Assembly (NCBI RefSeq): GCF_000004075.3
Contig: NC_026657.2
Span: 14,260,001-14,324,000, forward strand
Direction: 5' to 3'
DNA: 64,000 nucleotides
Origin: Cucumis sativus
Taxonomy: Eukaryota > Streptophyta > Magnoliopsida > Cucurbitales > Cucurbitaceae
The notes under the pieces were generated by a model. The model was not told where the DNA came from. It did not search any database and saw only the letters and a list, made by a program, of their open reading frames with translations. Shown here piece after piece: positions 48,157-61,036 of the stretch. A program made the position numbers and the translations under genes. How positions within the stretch are numbered: the first letter of the stretch is position 1; the number at the start of each line of letters is the position of its first letter.

Positions 48157-50034
48157 ATGAAAGGATTCCAAATCAACAACACCACCCTAACTCTCGCTCT
48201 TTTCACAGACGTCACCAATTCCAAGTACTCTCTCTCTCTCCCGGTTTTTGAAAGTCCAAATTTTATCAACTGAAACTAGTGGGATACGCATTAATTCTTG
48301 TAAAAATCATGTGGATTTAGTACTCTTTATATTTTTGTTTCTCTCCACACGTATGCCCGCCAACTGTTTGAGAAAATGTCTGAACTAAGTGAGCAGAGAA
48401 ATGGGGAAGATCACGTTGTATGCATTTACATGTATTTTTAACATAACGGCATCGATCTTACTGGATAAATTCGTTAGTTTCTCACTGATGTGGTATGAGG
48501 TTTCTTCAGTTTTTTAAGTGCGAGAGGTATTGCTTGAAGTTGGTGATTGAACAGTAATGTCTGTGTTTGATTTTAGTAGCTATTTGTGCAAATGATGGTA
48601 GTTTGAATAGAACTATGATTTAGGGTGCCATTTGTATATAACTTATGTGAATGTGTGTATTTATAGATCAAGCTTTGCTATTAATAAATGAAGTGTCTGA
48701 TCATAAACAAATGATGTTATTAACAAATGTATCTATTTCCAGGGAACTTCTTGATTCTATGCAAGCTGGAACTTTGGAGCCGGAAGTTGCATTTCTCAAT
48801 GCTTCACTTGTATGGTTGTTTTATATATGCCTATCTAATTTGTTTCCCACTCGCATGCTGATATGCTTGTGAAATCCCACCCACCACCCTTTGCTTGTTT
48901 TAGCTTTGAATTTTGCCCAAGAGTTATCTAATATTTCCTCCATAAATAACTGAAGACAGATTCCAGATGTTTTTCCAGTGCTTGCGGCTGCTCATAAGAC
49001 ACTGGTTTCTAAGTCAAGAGGTTCTCTGACCACCCGCACCCTTCATTCAGAACTTGTGTACAATTATTCGGGTTCAAAGCATGTAATTCTATATGACTTC
49101 TTGGATCTTGCAGACTGCTGCTTATTTGTTTGTGGGTTTGTACGAGTGATATTTGAATTTAATCCTATGCAGATTACAGAGTCTTTAAGAAGATGTGGAA
49201 TTTCTGATAGCTCCTCCTATGTTCTTGCGGCTTGTTTTAATACGTCTCCTGATGAGGTTGGATCAACATGTCAAGCAAAAATAGACTTTGTTACTGTAAA
49301 CTTTTAATTATATATTCTGATGAAATCTTGAAAAACTCAATTTTTTTGAACTATCTATTTACCCATGTTAGGTGAAGGCCATCGAGAAACTCGTACATGG
49401 TAAAGAGATCAACCTAGAGGAATTGGGAGAGAGAGCAGACCAAGCTCAGATACAAAAGGTACAACCTAGGTTTTCTTGATATGCATTACTTTATTTATTT
49501 AATTCTAAGGCTCCCATTTGATGATTACGGTTAGGTTTTCTTTTTTGTTTTTGAAAATTGTGTTTGTTTTTTCACAATGTTTACCTTGGAATTCTTAACC
49601 TTTTTTTTCCAAATCTTTTTAGAAAACCTATTATTTTTAGTTTTCTAACATTTGGCTGTTGACAATACTCCTAGAAAGTAATACCTTAACAAAGAAACCA
49701 ATGGGTGGAAGTAGTGTTTACGAGCATAATTTTGAAAAAACAAAATGGCTTTCAAATGAGACATGAGTAATTAGGCGCTTAGGCTCGTTGTCCATCTCTA
49801 CTAATTTAGAGACCCTTCTCTTACTTGAGCCTCTCCAAATCAAGATAGTTTTAAATTTTATTAAAATTTCTACTTGAACACCGAAAATTATTGTACTACG
49901 GTTTTGTCGTTGCCTATGGGAAAACGGTTGTTTTTTTTTTCTTTCAGCATTTTAAAATCACTGGACCAGAGTTGACGTTATCTCCAGTTGGAGAGGCTAT
50001 AACATGTAGAATCGCTGCGCGGGATGCATTGTAG
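48157..50034 (+). CDS. CGI121: EKC/KEOPS subunit CGI121 (TPRKB)
   Basis: Subunit of KEOPS, which makes N6-threonylcarbamoyladenosine at position 37 of ANN-decoding tRNAs. CGI121 binds the PRPK/Bud32 kinase and the tRNA 3' end. Exons: 48157-48224, 48743-48809, 48960-49082, 49173-49256, 49372-49458, 49948-50034, all GT-AG and in phase, 516 nt or 171 aa, close to human TPRKB. Recognisable parts are EPEVAFLNASLIPDVFPV near the N-terminus, RTLHSELVYNYSGSKHI in the middle, and a C-terminal CGI121 segment containing CGISDSSSYVLAA. The start gives MKGFQINNTTLTLALFTDV, as expected for the family. Confidence 0.93.
49512..49760. repeat. MITE-like sequence in CGI121 intron 5
   Basis: The left edge CCCATTTGATGATTAC and right edge GGCTTTCAAATGAG form weak inverted ends. 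Internal phrases (GAATTCTTAACC, TTTTTAGTTTTC, GGTGGAAGTAGTG) match the order in the MITE at 43448-43714. Confidence 0.55.
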
Positions 50035-50973
50035 CTCCGAAAGTTGCAACTTCTTCTATATATTTGGAGTCCTCTGTACGCGAATGTGTTAAATTGTTTG
50101 GACAATCACTTTAAGGTTGGTGATGTCGTTTCAATTTTTATAGAATTTTCAAATTTTTAAGCTGTGGATTTTTTATGGGAATTGATGAATTTACAATTAG
50201 GTTGATGTCTAAATCTTTTTCACAGAATGTTCAAATAGTTATGCCGTTGATGTTCAGTGGAAATTAATTAATCAACTAGCTCTTGTTGGGTCGTTGATTT
50301 CTCTGTGCTGCCCATCTGAACCTAACTTAATGGGTAGATGTGTTATTATAGTCTATATTTTGGATGCAAAATATTATAGTCTTGGTTTATAATATTATGT
50401 ATTTGTTGTGCAAAGTATTTTAGTTTATATTGTAATAGGTCTCTATTTGGAGTGCTGGTTATTATAGTCTAAATTATATTAGTTTGGGATTTGAATGTAG
50501 GTTATTTTAGACCGTGTGCAATTTTTTCTACTATTATTTTTTTATTACAAATAATTATGCATATGAAATATCATACTTTGAAAAGATATAGTACATGTTT
50601 TTGCAATTTCTATTAAACTAATTGGATTTTAACTTTGTTAAAAGCTAACCATTTTTTTTACATTCTGAGAGGTAACTTGGTTAATATGGAAAAAAAAAAA
50701 AGTACATTGGTTTAGGATGCAATTCGTGTGTTTCATAAACTTCATTTGTAAAGCACTCTTTTTTGGATGTACAAACAAGATTTAATCAAAACACCAACAT
50801 TTACTTAAAGAGAAGGTTGCAATAATCCAACTCCAAAACTAATTTGTAATGATACGAACCCACAAAATCATTTTGGTAGTTCTTTAAAAGAAACTAAAGG
50901 TAAAAATGATTTTGCTAATTTCTTAATTAGTTTCAAGATATATTTCTAATTCTGCCTTAAACGAACTCTTGAG

Positions 50974-51056
50974 GTGAAAAGGGGAGGGCGGAACCTTTGA
51001 AATACAAATTAGGGATGAAAAGGGGAGGGCGGAACCTTTGAAATACAAATTAGGGA
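50974..51056. repeat. 41-bp tandem duplication
   Basis: The block containing AAAAGGGGAGGGCGGAACCT occurs twice, 41 bases apart, essentially identical. Confidence 0.9.
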
Positions 51057-51650
51057 TGTATCTGGGTTGGGTTTGATTGAGTACCAACCTAACTCTTTAG
51101 GTGGGCAGAGACTCGATTTTATTTTGTAGGGTGAACTTAGCTTAAACTATTTCAATATTTTTGGAATAGGTCATCAAATTGTCTCGTTTATTAGGGTTTT
51201 TTCTACCCAATACACAACTGTTTTTATTCTCAAATACTTAACAAACATGGTTTAACATTAGATTTGTCGTATATATTTGAAAAAAAAAAGGACTGAGAAG
51301 GGAGGTTAAGAACTGAAATGTAAGAGATGGAGATGAGCTCGTGAGAACTATGAATCTGAGATGGAGACCGAGGGAGGCGACGGCGAACAGATGGGGATGA
51401 AGACAATAGGAGGCGAGGGACAACAAGGTGAAAGGGTGATGGAGACACATCATAGATTGTGAGGTGGGAGAAGGGAGGTGCAACGAAGGGAGAAAATCGT
51501 AATGCGTGATATTAGAGTTTTATATATGACATTAAGAAAATCCGAGACCCAACTTGAAAATCAAAAAATAAAAATTTTGAATCCATCAACAAAAAAACCA
51601 AACCCAACCTAACCCTAGGTAGTTAGGATTAGTCGAGTCTCTCGATTTTT
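51057..51650. repeat. Possible decayed hAT-like element
   Basis: The left side reads TAGGGATGTATCTGGGTTGG and the right side AACCCAACCTAACCCTA, echoing the termini and GGGTTGG subterminal motifs of the MITE at 1625-2159. No target-site duplication was found and the ends are imperfect. Confidence 0.35.
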
Positions 51651-52739
51651 TGAACAATTAGTGCAAATAGACTATTGAAAGAAAGATATGATTTTTCCTA
51701 ATATTTAACTTTTCTGGTTCTAATTTGAGTACTTAATGTTCAAAATCATGTACTTCAGATCTTCCTTACCCAATTGGCTTCTCCATTGATTGGCCGCAGT
51801 CCAACTCAGGATGGTGTTACCATAATCGATGAATACCCTATCAAATTTAATAGCTTCGATCACATCCAAAATTGTAACTAAATCTAACTACAACGGTTGT
51901 TTTCAGACATTTCTCCAACAACGCTGTTCTTTTATAAAATTGTTCTTCTACGGCTCCGACTTGCTTTTTGTTGAGACCAAATTCGAATCCCCTTATTGCT
52001 CTATGAATCATTCAAGTATAAGTTGTTATACCCAAAACGTCACTGCTTCAAAATTAGTATTAATTAGGAGGGAGAAGAAAGAGGGAAGGCATGCGCAAGA
52101 GAGAATAGTGCAGAAATTTTGAGAAATAGCACCATTTTGCTTTTACATTAAAATTTATTTTTCTTGGCCAATCTCTTTGGCCAATCTCGGCCGAGCTTCA
52201 CACCGAATACTAATTGTGTTTTGTTATGTCTGTTTTCAGGTTGGATTTTAGAATAATTTTGCTTACAAGCTTTTGTTTCTTGGGAGCATATGTAATAACA
52301 ACCTTAGAGCTTTTGTTTTTGTTTTTGTTTTTGTTTTTGTTTGTATAGAAAATAGATTAATGATTATAAGAGTCATTAAAATTGAAGTTTGATATGTGAA
52401 TGTAAAGTATAGGATAAATTTAATTATGGATAAAGTGAAGCGTTCCCTTAGTAATAAATTATAAATTTAGATCACCATTTTCTTAGCTCCCAAGTAAGCG
52501 TAAGATGTACGCCAAGTGTGTGTAAGGTCATTCACACGAGATAAATACTCAAACGAACAAACCTGAATTTTGCTTTGATTAAAACAGCCCTAGAATTGAA
52601 TTTGGCTCCCAAAACCTTCAAATTCTCAATCAACTTTTTTTTTTTTAATCTTCCCCATCAATTTTCCTTCAATTTTCTTCCCAATTCCTCAAATTCGTTC
52701 CGAAATTGGAATCATCCTTCACTCCATTTACTGATCGAA
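51651..52739. other. Intergenic and CYPRO4 promoter region
   Basis: No gene seen. A (TTTTTG)n run of about five units lies at 52311-52343. The stretch from about 52600 to 52739 is C/T-rich and likely the 5' UTR of the next gene. Confidence 0.6.
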
Positions 52740-55257
52740 ATGGGTTCTGGCCAGAGCCGCGAGGATGTTGAACTTTCAGACTCCGATGATTACAAGGAAG
52801 AAGAAGAAGACGACGACGACGACGAAGAAGAATATGAAGATGCTGATAAAGAATTGAAGCCACACTCGATCTCTACCACTGCTAAATCCACTGGTACCTC
52901 TTCTGCAATTGATGATGTTGATGCTAAACTCAAAGCTCTTAAGCTCAAGTATGGCTCCTCTTCCTCTTCCCCTTCTCCTTCTCAGACACCTAATTCTAAG
53001 AACGCTGTCAAACTTTACCTTCATATTGGTGGAAATACCCCCCGTGCGAAATGGATCGTCTCTGAGAAATTCACTTTCTACGTTTTTCTCAAGACCGCCA
53101 ACGTCGACGGACATAATGACGATGACGAGGAGGAAGATGACGATGAGGGTCATAATGCCAATTCCTCAGGTGGGAGACGTTGGGTACTCAAAGTGGGGGC
53201 GAAGGTCAGAGCGTTGGTTTCCACGGAAATGCAATTGAAGATGTTTGGCGAGCAGCGGCGCGTCGATTTTGTTAACAAAGGTGTCTGGGCTTTGAAGTTC
53301 CCGAGCGGTGAACAGTATCGGAACTTCGTGACCGAATTCCAAGATTGCTTGTTTGAGAATGTTTATGGGCTTCAAGCGACTGATGAGAACAAGGTCAAGA
53401 TTTACGGGAAGGAGTTCATTGGGTGGTTGAAGCCGGAGGTGGCTGACGATTCGATTTGGGAAAACGCGGATATTGATTTTGAAAAGAGCCCCAGCTCGTC
53501 AGTGAGGACGAAACAAGACTTGATAGAGGAGTTCGAGGAGGCTGCTAATGGAGGAGTGCAGAGCTTGACATTAGGGGCGCTGGATAACAGCTTCTTGGTG
53601 AACGACTCTGGGGTTCAGGTTTACAGGAATCTGAGCCATGGAATTCATGGGAAGGGGGTTTCATTGAAATTTGGTGCAGGACATTCTCCAAACATTGGGC
53701 GATCAACGCCAAAGAAGGGTCTTCTCGTGAAGGCTGAGACAAACATGCTTCTCATGAGTCCATTGAAGGAGGGAAAGCCCCACACAACAGGTCTAGAGCA
53801 GCTTGATATCGAGACAGGGAAAATAGTTACAGAATGGAAGTTTGAAAAGGATGGTACAGACATTACAATGAGGGACATCACAAACGACACCAAAGGGTCG
53901 CAATTAGATCCTTCAGAGTCTACATTTTTGGGGTTGGATGACAACAGGCTTTGTCAATGGGACATGAGAGACCGTAGAGGAATGGTTCAGAACATAAGTG
54001 GGTCTGCTGATAATTCGATGGTTCTAAACTGGGCGCAGGGGCATCAGTTTTCAAGAGGGACGAACTTCCAATGCTTCGCTACAACAGGGGATGGTTCAAT
54101 TGTTGTTGGATCGATTGATGGGAAAATAAGGCTGTACTCGAAGACGTCGATGAGACAGGCAAAGACAGCCTTTCCGGGGCTCGGTTCGCCGATTACTCAT
54201 GTGGATGTTACTTATGATGGCAAGTGGATTTTGGGGACTACTGATAGTTATTTGATACTGATCTGTACTTTATTCACTGATAAAGATGGCAACACGAAGA
54301 CTGGGTTCAGTGGTCGTATGGGGAACAGAATTCCAGCTCCGAGGTTGCTGAAGTTGACTCCTCTGGATTCCCACTTGGCTGGAACAGACAATACATTCCA
54401 TGGTGGCCATTTCTCTTGGGTAAGAAAAACTTGTGCTCTTGTTCTGATTTTGAATGTTTGAATCTTGCTCTGTTTTTAGCTGGTTTGGTTGGGTCTATTG
54501 TTTAAGGTTTTAGTATTGTGTTTCGGCTGAATATATAATTTTGCTGTCAATTGAAGTATTCTTCAGTTAATTCTTATCGTTTTTAACCACAACAATACAC
54601 TTGTAATGTGTGGACATCAAATCAATCAACTCAAACATTTATCTGCTTCAAATCCGCCAACAAAACTTAATGTGTTGTTGTGGCTGAAAATGGAGAAATG
54701 ACGGTGATTTCCTGTACTTGACGGCTATGCGATGGCAATATCTTAGTAACTTAGAGAAGTAAAGAGGTAGAAGAGTGGGTATCTTCGAAGATATACCACT
54801 AGTTTTTTTTTTTTTATATTCCTGTTAAGAATATGATGCCTTCTGCTGTTCCTAGTTCCTACAGAGAATTTCTCTCATTACTTGAGTTAGAAAACTGGAG
54901 TTTGAGCTTCCTTTTGTTTGTTTCTTTATGATGATTCATACACAAACTTACACTATTATTGGCATTAAATTTCAGGTAACCGAAAGCGGTAAACAAGAGC
55001 GTCACCTCGTTGCAACAGTGGGCAAATTCAGTGTGATATGGGACTTCCATCGCGTAAAGAACAGTTCACATGACTGCTACAGGAATCAGCAAGGGCTCAA
55101 GAGCTGTTACTGCTACAAGATTGTGCTGAAGGATGAATCCATTGTCGAGAGCCGATTCATGCACGACAAGTTTGCTGTATCCGATTCTCCAGAAGCTCCA
55201 CTGGTTGTGGCTACCCCCATGAAAGTGAGCTCCATCAGCCTCTCCGGGAAGAGATGA
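52740..55257 (+). CDS. CYPRO4 / VID27-like WD-repeat protein
   Basis: Plant homologue of yeast Vid27 and of the cardoon protein CYPRO4; the molecular role is not established. Exons: 52740-54419 and 54976-55257 (GT-AG, phase 0), 653 aa. An open frame runs back to 52575, but the ATG at 52740 gives MGSGQS, a good N-myristoylation context (Gly2, Ser6) that fits the family start. Next comes a strongly acidic stretch (about residues 11-40, runs of E and D), then the Vid27 N-terminal domain (for example [18 protein letters not shown]). The C-terminal half is propeller-like ([39 protein letters not shown]). Exon 2 carries the last 93 residues ([19 protein letters not shown]). Confidence 0.92.
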
Positions 55258-56830
55258 GAAGCTATCGCTGACGCCTTCTCATACATATTGATTGATGTGT
55301 GTTCGTAGCTGTACTGGTGCTGCTTTCTCTGTTTATCCACTTCATATGTATTTATGCCTGTCTTTTTCATTTTCATTTGTTTTTTTCTGTTTCTGGTCAT
55401 ATTTTGGTTGTATGTGCCTTTTCGAATTGGTTTATTCGTTACCACACTAAAAAAATTTGTGTTTGAGTGGTTTGTGTAAATGAAATGAAAACAAAAAACA
55501 ATCCAAAAGTAGAACTGAATTTTAGGATATTTGTTTATTGTGTGTTGGCGTGTAGTGTACTTGTTGTAAGTTTGATGGTGAGAGTCTAAGGGACTACAAA
55601 ATTTCTCTCACTTCTTGTCCGAGGTTATACGTTTTAACCCACAAAGACATTTAAACATTTAGGCCTAAAAAATTCTTCTTTTTTTTCCCATAAAGAAACT
55701 CATTTTTATTTAATTTTTTAAATAAAATTTCTTTAAAATAAACTAATCTTCTCTAAAATAATCTATATTTTAATTAAGCACTTAAATTTGTATATCGAAT
55801 GCACCTTTAGTTTGAATGAAAGATGGTTAACACTTGAACTAATAATTGTCCTAATTCTAATTATAATGGTGGGGTATAAATGCACCAAGTGATGAATTTA
55901 AAATGGAATTATAATGGTGGGGTATAAATTGACTCACTTATTGTACTTTTTAGTTAGATTCACTTCTTTGTTTCTAAGAGAAAATATCCAAAATGTTTTC
56001 TGCATGTGATTATAAAGTTTGTATACGATTATCATCGAGTCAAACACAAAAGTTACAAAACTATTGTTGAAGCAAAGTGCCAGTTGGCAACAAATATTGA
56101 CAGCATTTCAACGCTATTTGCACGTGATTATAATCTCCACTTCGACCACTAGGTCATATCTTTTCATCTATGTGACTGTTTGGGCAAACGATCACTTTTT
56201 TTTTTCAATTTTTCGTCCTCTTTTCATCTACAACTTTAGTTTCAGATTTTTTTATTGAATATTTCTTTATAATTGAGGTGAAAGATGATTGGTTTTAGTT
56301 TTCTCATCTCAATAGGAAGGTAAGGATCCTAAATTCTAGTTTTTGAGGTTTTCTCTAACTTAGACGAAAAGCGTATTGAGCATCTAATTAGGTGTTTTTT
56401 TTACTTTTTCATTTTATAAACTCTTCCAATCTTGATGTGGTTATTAGTTAAATTGATTAGTATGTGTTTCATCTAATCCAATTGTCTAATTAGATAATTT
56501 GAAATCTCACTTAGTGTTTCTAGGTGCATTGGCGGAGCTTAGACGATATACAACTTAATTTGATAAATCTATGATCAAGCAAACAATTGGGGATACCTCT
56601 AAAAACTTGGACAGACCACTTTTACTTTTCCTTCAATTTACATTTCACATTTTATTCTTCTAGCAGACTACAAAGAAACTCCTCATTTATCACTTTAAAT
56701 AAAGAATCAAATTTAAGAAACTAATCTTCCTACTTCTCTGCAGATTGATTTGGTCTTGCTATTAATTGCTTAGTAGATGTTCATGGTTAGTAAAAAATAT
56801 GTATTTTATCAACAGGAGGTCTCGATCGTC
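55258..56830. other. Intergenic, no gene seen
   Basis: Begins with the probable CYPRO4 3' UTR. A phrase of about 18 bases, TTATAATGGTGGGGTATAAA, occurs twice (about 55860 and 55909). Otherwise AT-rich DNA without coding signal. Confidence 0.6.
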
Positions 56831-56835
56831 ACACC

Positions 56836-59222
56836 CCATCCCGAGCACCTACTTGCTCGACCCGAGGTGTGGTGTGAAGCCAACTGATGTCACTCCCTTT
56901 CTGAACAACACCAGTTGACACTGACTACTAATGTTTTACAATGCTAAACAACTTAAGTAATTTAAGACTTATGCATCGAAAACTAAGTGAAACAAACTTC
57001 TTATATTTTAAAAGTAGTCGAGGCTAGATGTCATTGATTACAAAACTTTACTTACAAACCAAACAGAAACTAAACAACTGCATTTAACCTTATACAAAAC
57101 CATGTACATGATAATGTTTAAACTAAAACTAATCCTTAGTAACTAAACTATTCACAAATTTTGCATAGTAGACATGAAGACAATGATCAGGCTTGCGGAT
57201 CACAACCTATACCTAGAAAGTGGAGAAAACATTTGGAAATGGTGAACTAAAATAGCCCATTAAATGATGATTTTATTAAAAGCATACTTTCTAAAACAAT
57301 TTAGTTCTAAACTTTATTTTTAGCATTATTAAATCAATTTACTTCTATACCATATGAAACACAAAGTGAACCCTTTGATGACCTGTTATAACTATAATGA
57401 GGTGGGTAACCTATAAATATCATATTTGAAAAACTCTCTTCTCATAAATCTATCATAGTGATAGCATACATAAGTATCTACTGAATACCTCTATCATAGG
57501 AACCTTTGTGCATAGGCCATATCACCCGAAGGGTTGCTATATACATATCTATCATAGGTGTAGTCTACAACATTCTAAAATCATTCTTTACTTAAATTCT
57601 TATCATAAAATATACTTAACAAAATTTCAAATATCATGCATTGGAAACATTTTGCTGAATCAGTAAACTCAAGTAATTCATACATCAAAGCATGCTTGAA
57701 ACATTTGATAAATAATTAGATTCAGAAATCAACTTTAAATTCATTTTATCACTCACTGATAGTAGTTTAGACCCTTGGTCTATAAATTTGTTTGATCTTC
57801 TCTTGACTTGAAATAACGGAAAATAATTCTATTTAATTCTCTTTTATCATAAAAATATAAGAACTTTACTTAAAATTTCTCAAAATACCAAAAACGGGTC
57901 GTAGGGTTATTGTAAATCTTAAGATATCTCATGTATAAACTAAAACACGCTAAATAAATCTCATGCTTTAAAACATTATCTTACACTAGAACAACATGTT
58001 TATATAAATCTGTTGCATATAACAAGTTTCAAACCTGAAAATCAAGCTTTTCTTAAATGAATCTTAAACTTAAACATTTAAAAAACTTACCATAATCATG
58101 CTTGTCCATAAATTTCAAGTTTAAAGAAATAGGTTAATGACATCAACAAACTCACATGAAACACATGTTTTTCAAATTCATTCTAAACTTTAAACAGCTT
58201 TCGAAATAATTTTCAAACTAGGTATAGCTCAATTATTTTAACTCAACTTATAAATTTGTTCAATCTCCTACTGACCTAAAATTAGAGAATTTAAATCTAA
58301 TTTAATCCTCTAAGTTTAGAAATTACCAAATTTAACTCAAAAATTGGAAAAACTCCAAAAACAACTAAAAATGGCATTTAGGCATGGGTTGGAGTTGGGC
58401 TTGGGTGACAGACAACACGAGTGGGTGCAGGCCCTTTAGCATGTCTGGCCGTGTGCTAACCTCACAACCCTTTGTTGTGCGCCCATGGTTGCATAACCCC
58501 ACACTGCGTTTTGATGCTTCTATGCGCACATGGCCTATTGCACGACCTTAGCATGCACCTCACGTCGCCTGGTTGTGCACTTGTCATGTTAAGCGTGCTT
58601 AAAACTCTAAAATAACTTCTTTACCTTGCAAATGCACGTAGCACCACACTTAACCTCCTAACACTTGGCCAACCATCAAACCTTGCCTAGAAAACGTCTA
58701 AATGATTCCAAAATCTAACTTCAACTTCCCAAGCTCATAACTTTTAAACTAGGAATCAAAATGGAAAAGTTCCTATTTCAAAGATGCTTACAATTTTCCT
58801 AACTATCTTACCTTCAAATTTCAGCTTGAAATTCAAAGTAATTGATAAGACAATCGTAATCCTCAATCCAAAGATCCAAGCTATTAACGTAGCAAGAACC
58901 TTTGAAATAAGAAACTAACACCTCCTTATATTAATTTAGATCAACCAAGAGAAAGTTAGGATTACATTACCTCTTAGATCAAAGATCTAGAAGCAAGATT
59001 TGAAAATCTTGTTCTAAATTGAGTCACTCCACAATCAAACTTGCATTCATCAAAAGTCTTGGTTTTACAAATGAAAGGACAAAAACATTATATAGCCTTA
59101 TAGAGGTTCTATCCTAATTAATGAAAATAGCAAAAGTCCTTAAAACATTAACTAATCTTTTTATCTTCCAACAACTAATTTCCAACCACCATCTTTAATA
59201 CTAAGTTGTTAATGGTAATTAC
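56836..59222 (-). mobile_element. LTR-type retrotransposon remnant (probable, minus orientation)
   Basis: The left edge GTCACACCCCATCCCGAGCA is the reverse complement of a ...GGGGTGTGAC end, common at 3' ends of plant Ty3-gypsy LTRs. The interior to about 59220 has no sustained frame and a composition like the solo LTR at 458-2926, including CATGCACC/GCGCACATGG-type GC-richer islands. No target-site duplication or TG...CA pair was established, so limits and orientation are uncertain. Confidence 0.42.
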
Positions 59223-59290
59223 CACTACAAGAAATCATAACAATTGCGACGCCAAAAACAATGTCGTTCTTTTGATTTGCTTCAAAGTTT
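59223..59290 (+). mobile_element. CACTA-type terminal sequence
   Basis: CACTACAAGAAATC at 59223 is the classic terminus of plant CACTA (En/Spm) transposons, followed by GCGACGCCAAAAACAATGTC, typical of their subterminal repeats. No matching TTTCTTGTAGTG end was found to the right, so this is a fragment. Confidence 0.6.
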
Positions 59291-59466
59291 CTATTTGAAA
59301 AAAAAAGGGGTGGGAAACCAAATTTATAGAACCTACAAGCATGTTGATTATGTTATTTTGTTGGAATAAAAAATTTATAGAATAAATCATAAAGATTTCT
59401 AGGTTATTTATCAGTTTAATTAATATGATGAAACTATAGTCTTATCTTCGAAATTTAGAAGTCAAA

Positions 59467-59534
59467 ACATCATTCCATCAAAGAGTTAACATAATGGTAA
59501 ACATCATTCCATCAAAGAGTTAACATAATGGTAA
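59467..59534. repeat. 34-bp tandem duplication
   Basis: ACATCATTCCATCAAAGAGT with its continuation is repeated exactly 34 bases later. Confidence 0.95.
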
Positions 59535-61036
59535 CGACAAATATCAACGTAAGCTTTGTTCAAAAGTTCAAAAACCAAAATAGAATTTAACCTAACAATT
59601 TCCATGGAAAGAAGTAGAAGATATGAATGAATATGTTTTCAAACTTTATAATAATAATAAAAAAGTAGTCATGGATAACGAAAGAAATCAAAAGTGTCTT
59701 TAAAAAAACAATAAAAATATAAAATTTATTGAAAAAGAAACTAAAATTAGAGGACAAAAATGGAACAGAATTGAAAATGTATAACAAATTAAAAAAACAA
59801 TATTACGATCATAGATTGTTTTCAAAAACATGGTTTTTTGTTTTTTATAAATTGAGTGCACATTAAAAAGGAGGATAAACAAATATGGATTAAAGAAAAA
59901 ATGAGACGTCAATAGTCACAACAGTTTTCTTTTTATTATTATCTTAAATATGTTAGGTTATAGTATCATATAATAATAATAAATTACAAACCTCAATCAT
60001 TTATCCATCAAAACTTAAACTCATCAAATTAAAATATGATATTCATTAGAAATAATAATAGAATAGAATTGAAGTAAAGTTGGTAAGGAAAGGAAAGGAA
60101 AGGAAAAGCATAGTGAGTAAGAAACAAAAGGAGCGTTGAGTGGAAAGGAAATTGAATTAAACAGAGAGTGGGTTCCATTCTCTTTTTATTTGGGATTCAT
60201 TTACTAAAGTATTGAAGTTAATTAAACACGTTCCCCAATTGGGTCTTTTTATATCTTTTTCTAAAAACGTATTAATAAAAGAAACAAACACTGTGTTAAT
60301 ATTATTAATAATAAATAAAAGGTTTTCTTTTTCTTTTTCTTTTTAAATACAGCCACTTAAATTATTAATAAAGAAAAAAGATGAAGATGTGTGTTTGGGA
60401 TAATAATAAGATGATGTAAGAAAGAAGTAAGAAGAGGAGGAAAAAGAGGGTTTTATAATCCCACCACTCTTTTGTCTTTAGTATCAAATGCACCTTAACA
60501 CCTTAACACCTTAACACGTGCTTTTATTGTTATTTTATCTTTTGTTTTCAGAATCCACGTTTTCCAAAAACGAAAATACAAAAAAAAGAAAAGAAAAGAA
60601 ACAAAAAGCCATCTTTCAAGTACAGGTGGGGGCATTTTATTGGTGCAAATTAAAAACGTGTAATACTATGATTCACCTGACCTTCAATACATTTAATCAC
60701 ATTTTATTCTCCACCTCACCCCCCACTCCATATCCTTATTCACTCACTTTTTTCTTTAATATTCTTTCTTCTTCTTCTTCTACTCCCCATTTTAACCGTT
60801 GTTTTTCTTTCTTTTTTCTTTCTTTTTTTTTTAAATATTTGATTAAATTTCTCTAAAATTTAATTAAATATTTCCTTCTCTATCATTTTTAGCCATTCTC
60901 CGTCTATTTTCTTCAACAAAATCTTTCTATACTTCCATCCTATATCAAAAACCATTCACTCCTTTCATTCTTCAAACCAAAAAATCATTCACCCATTCCA
61001 TTCTCCAAACCAAAAAGATACACTCGTGCATATATT
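59535..61036. other. Intergenic, no gene seen
   Basis: AT-rich with low-complexity runs: (GGAAA)n near 60090-60105 and three CACCTTAA units near 60490-60515. Short frames here lack domains. Confidence 0.6.

Noticed and set aside
52575..52739. Upstream extension of the CYPRO4-like frame
   Set aside because: C/T-rich leader with poly-Phe; the ATG at 52740 gives the MGSGQS start expected of the family.
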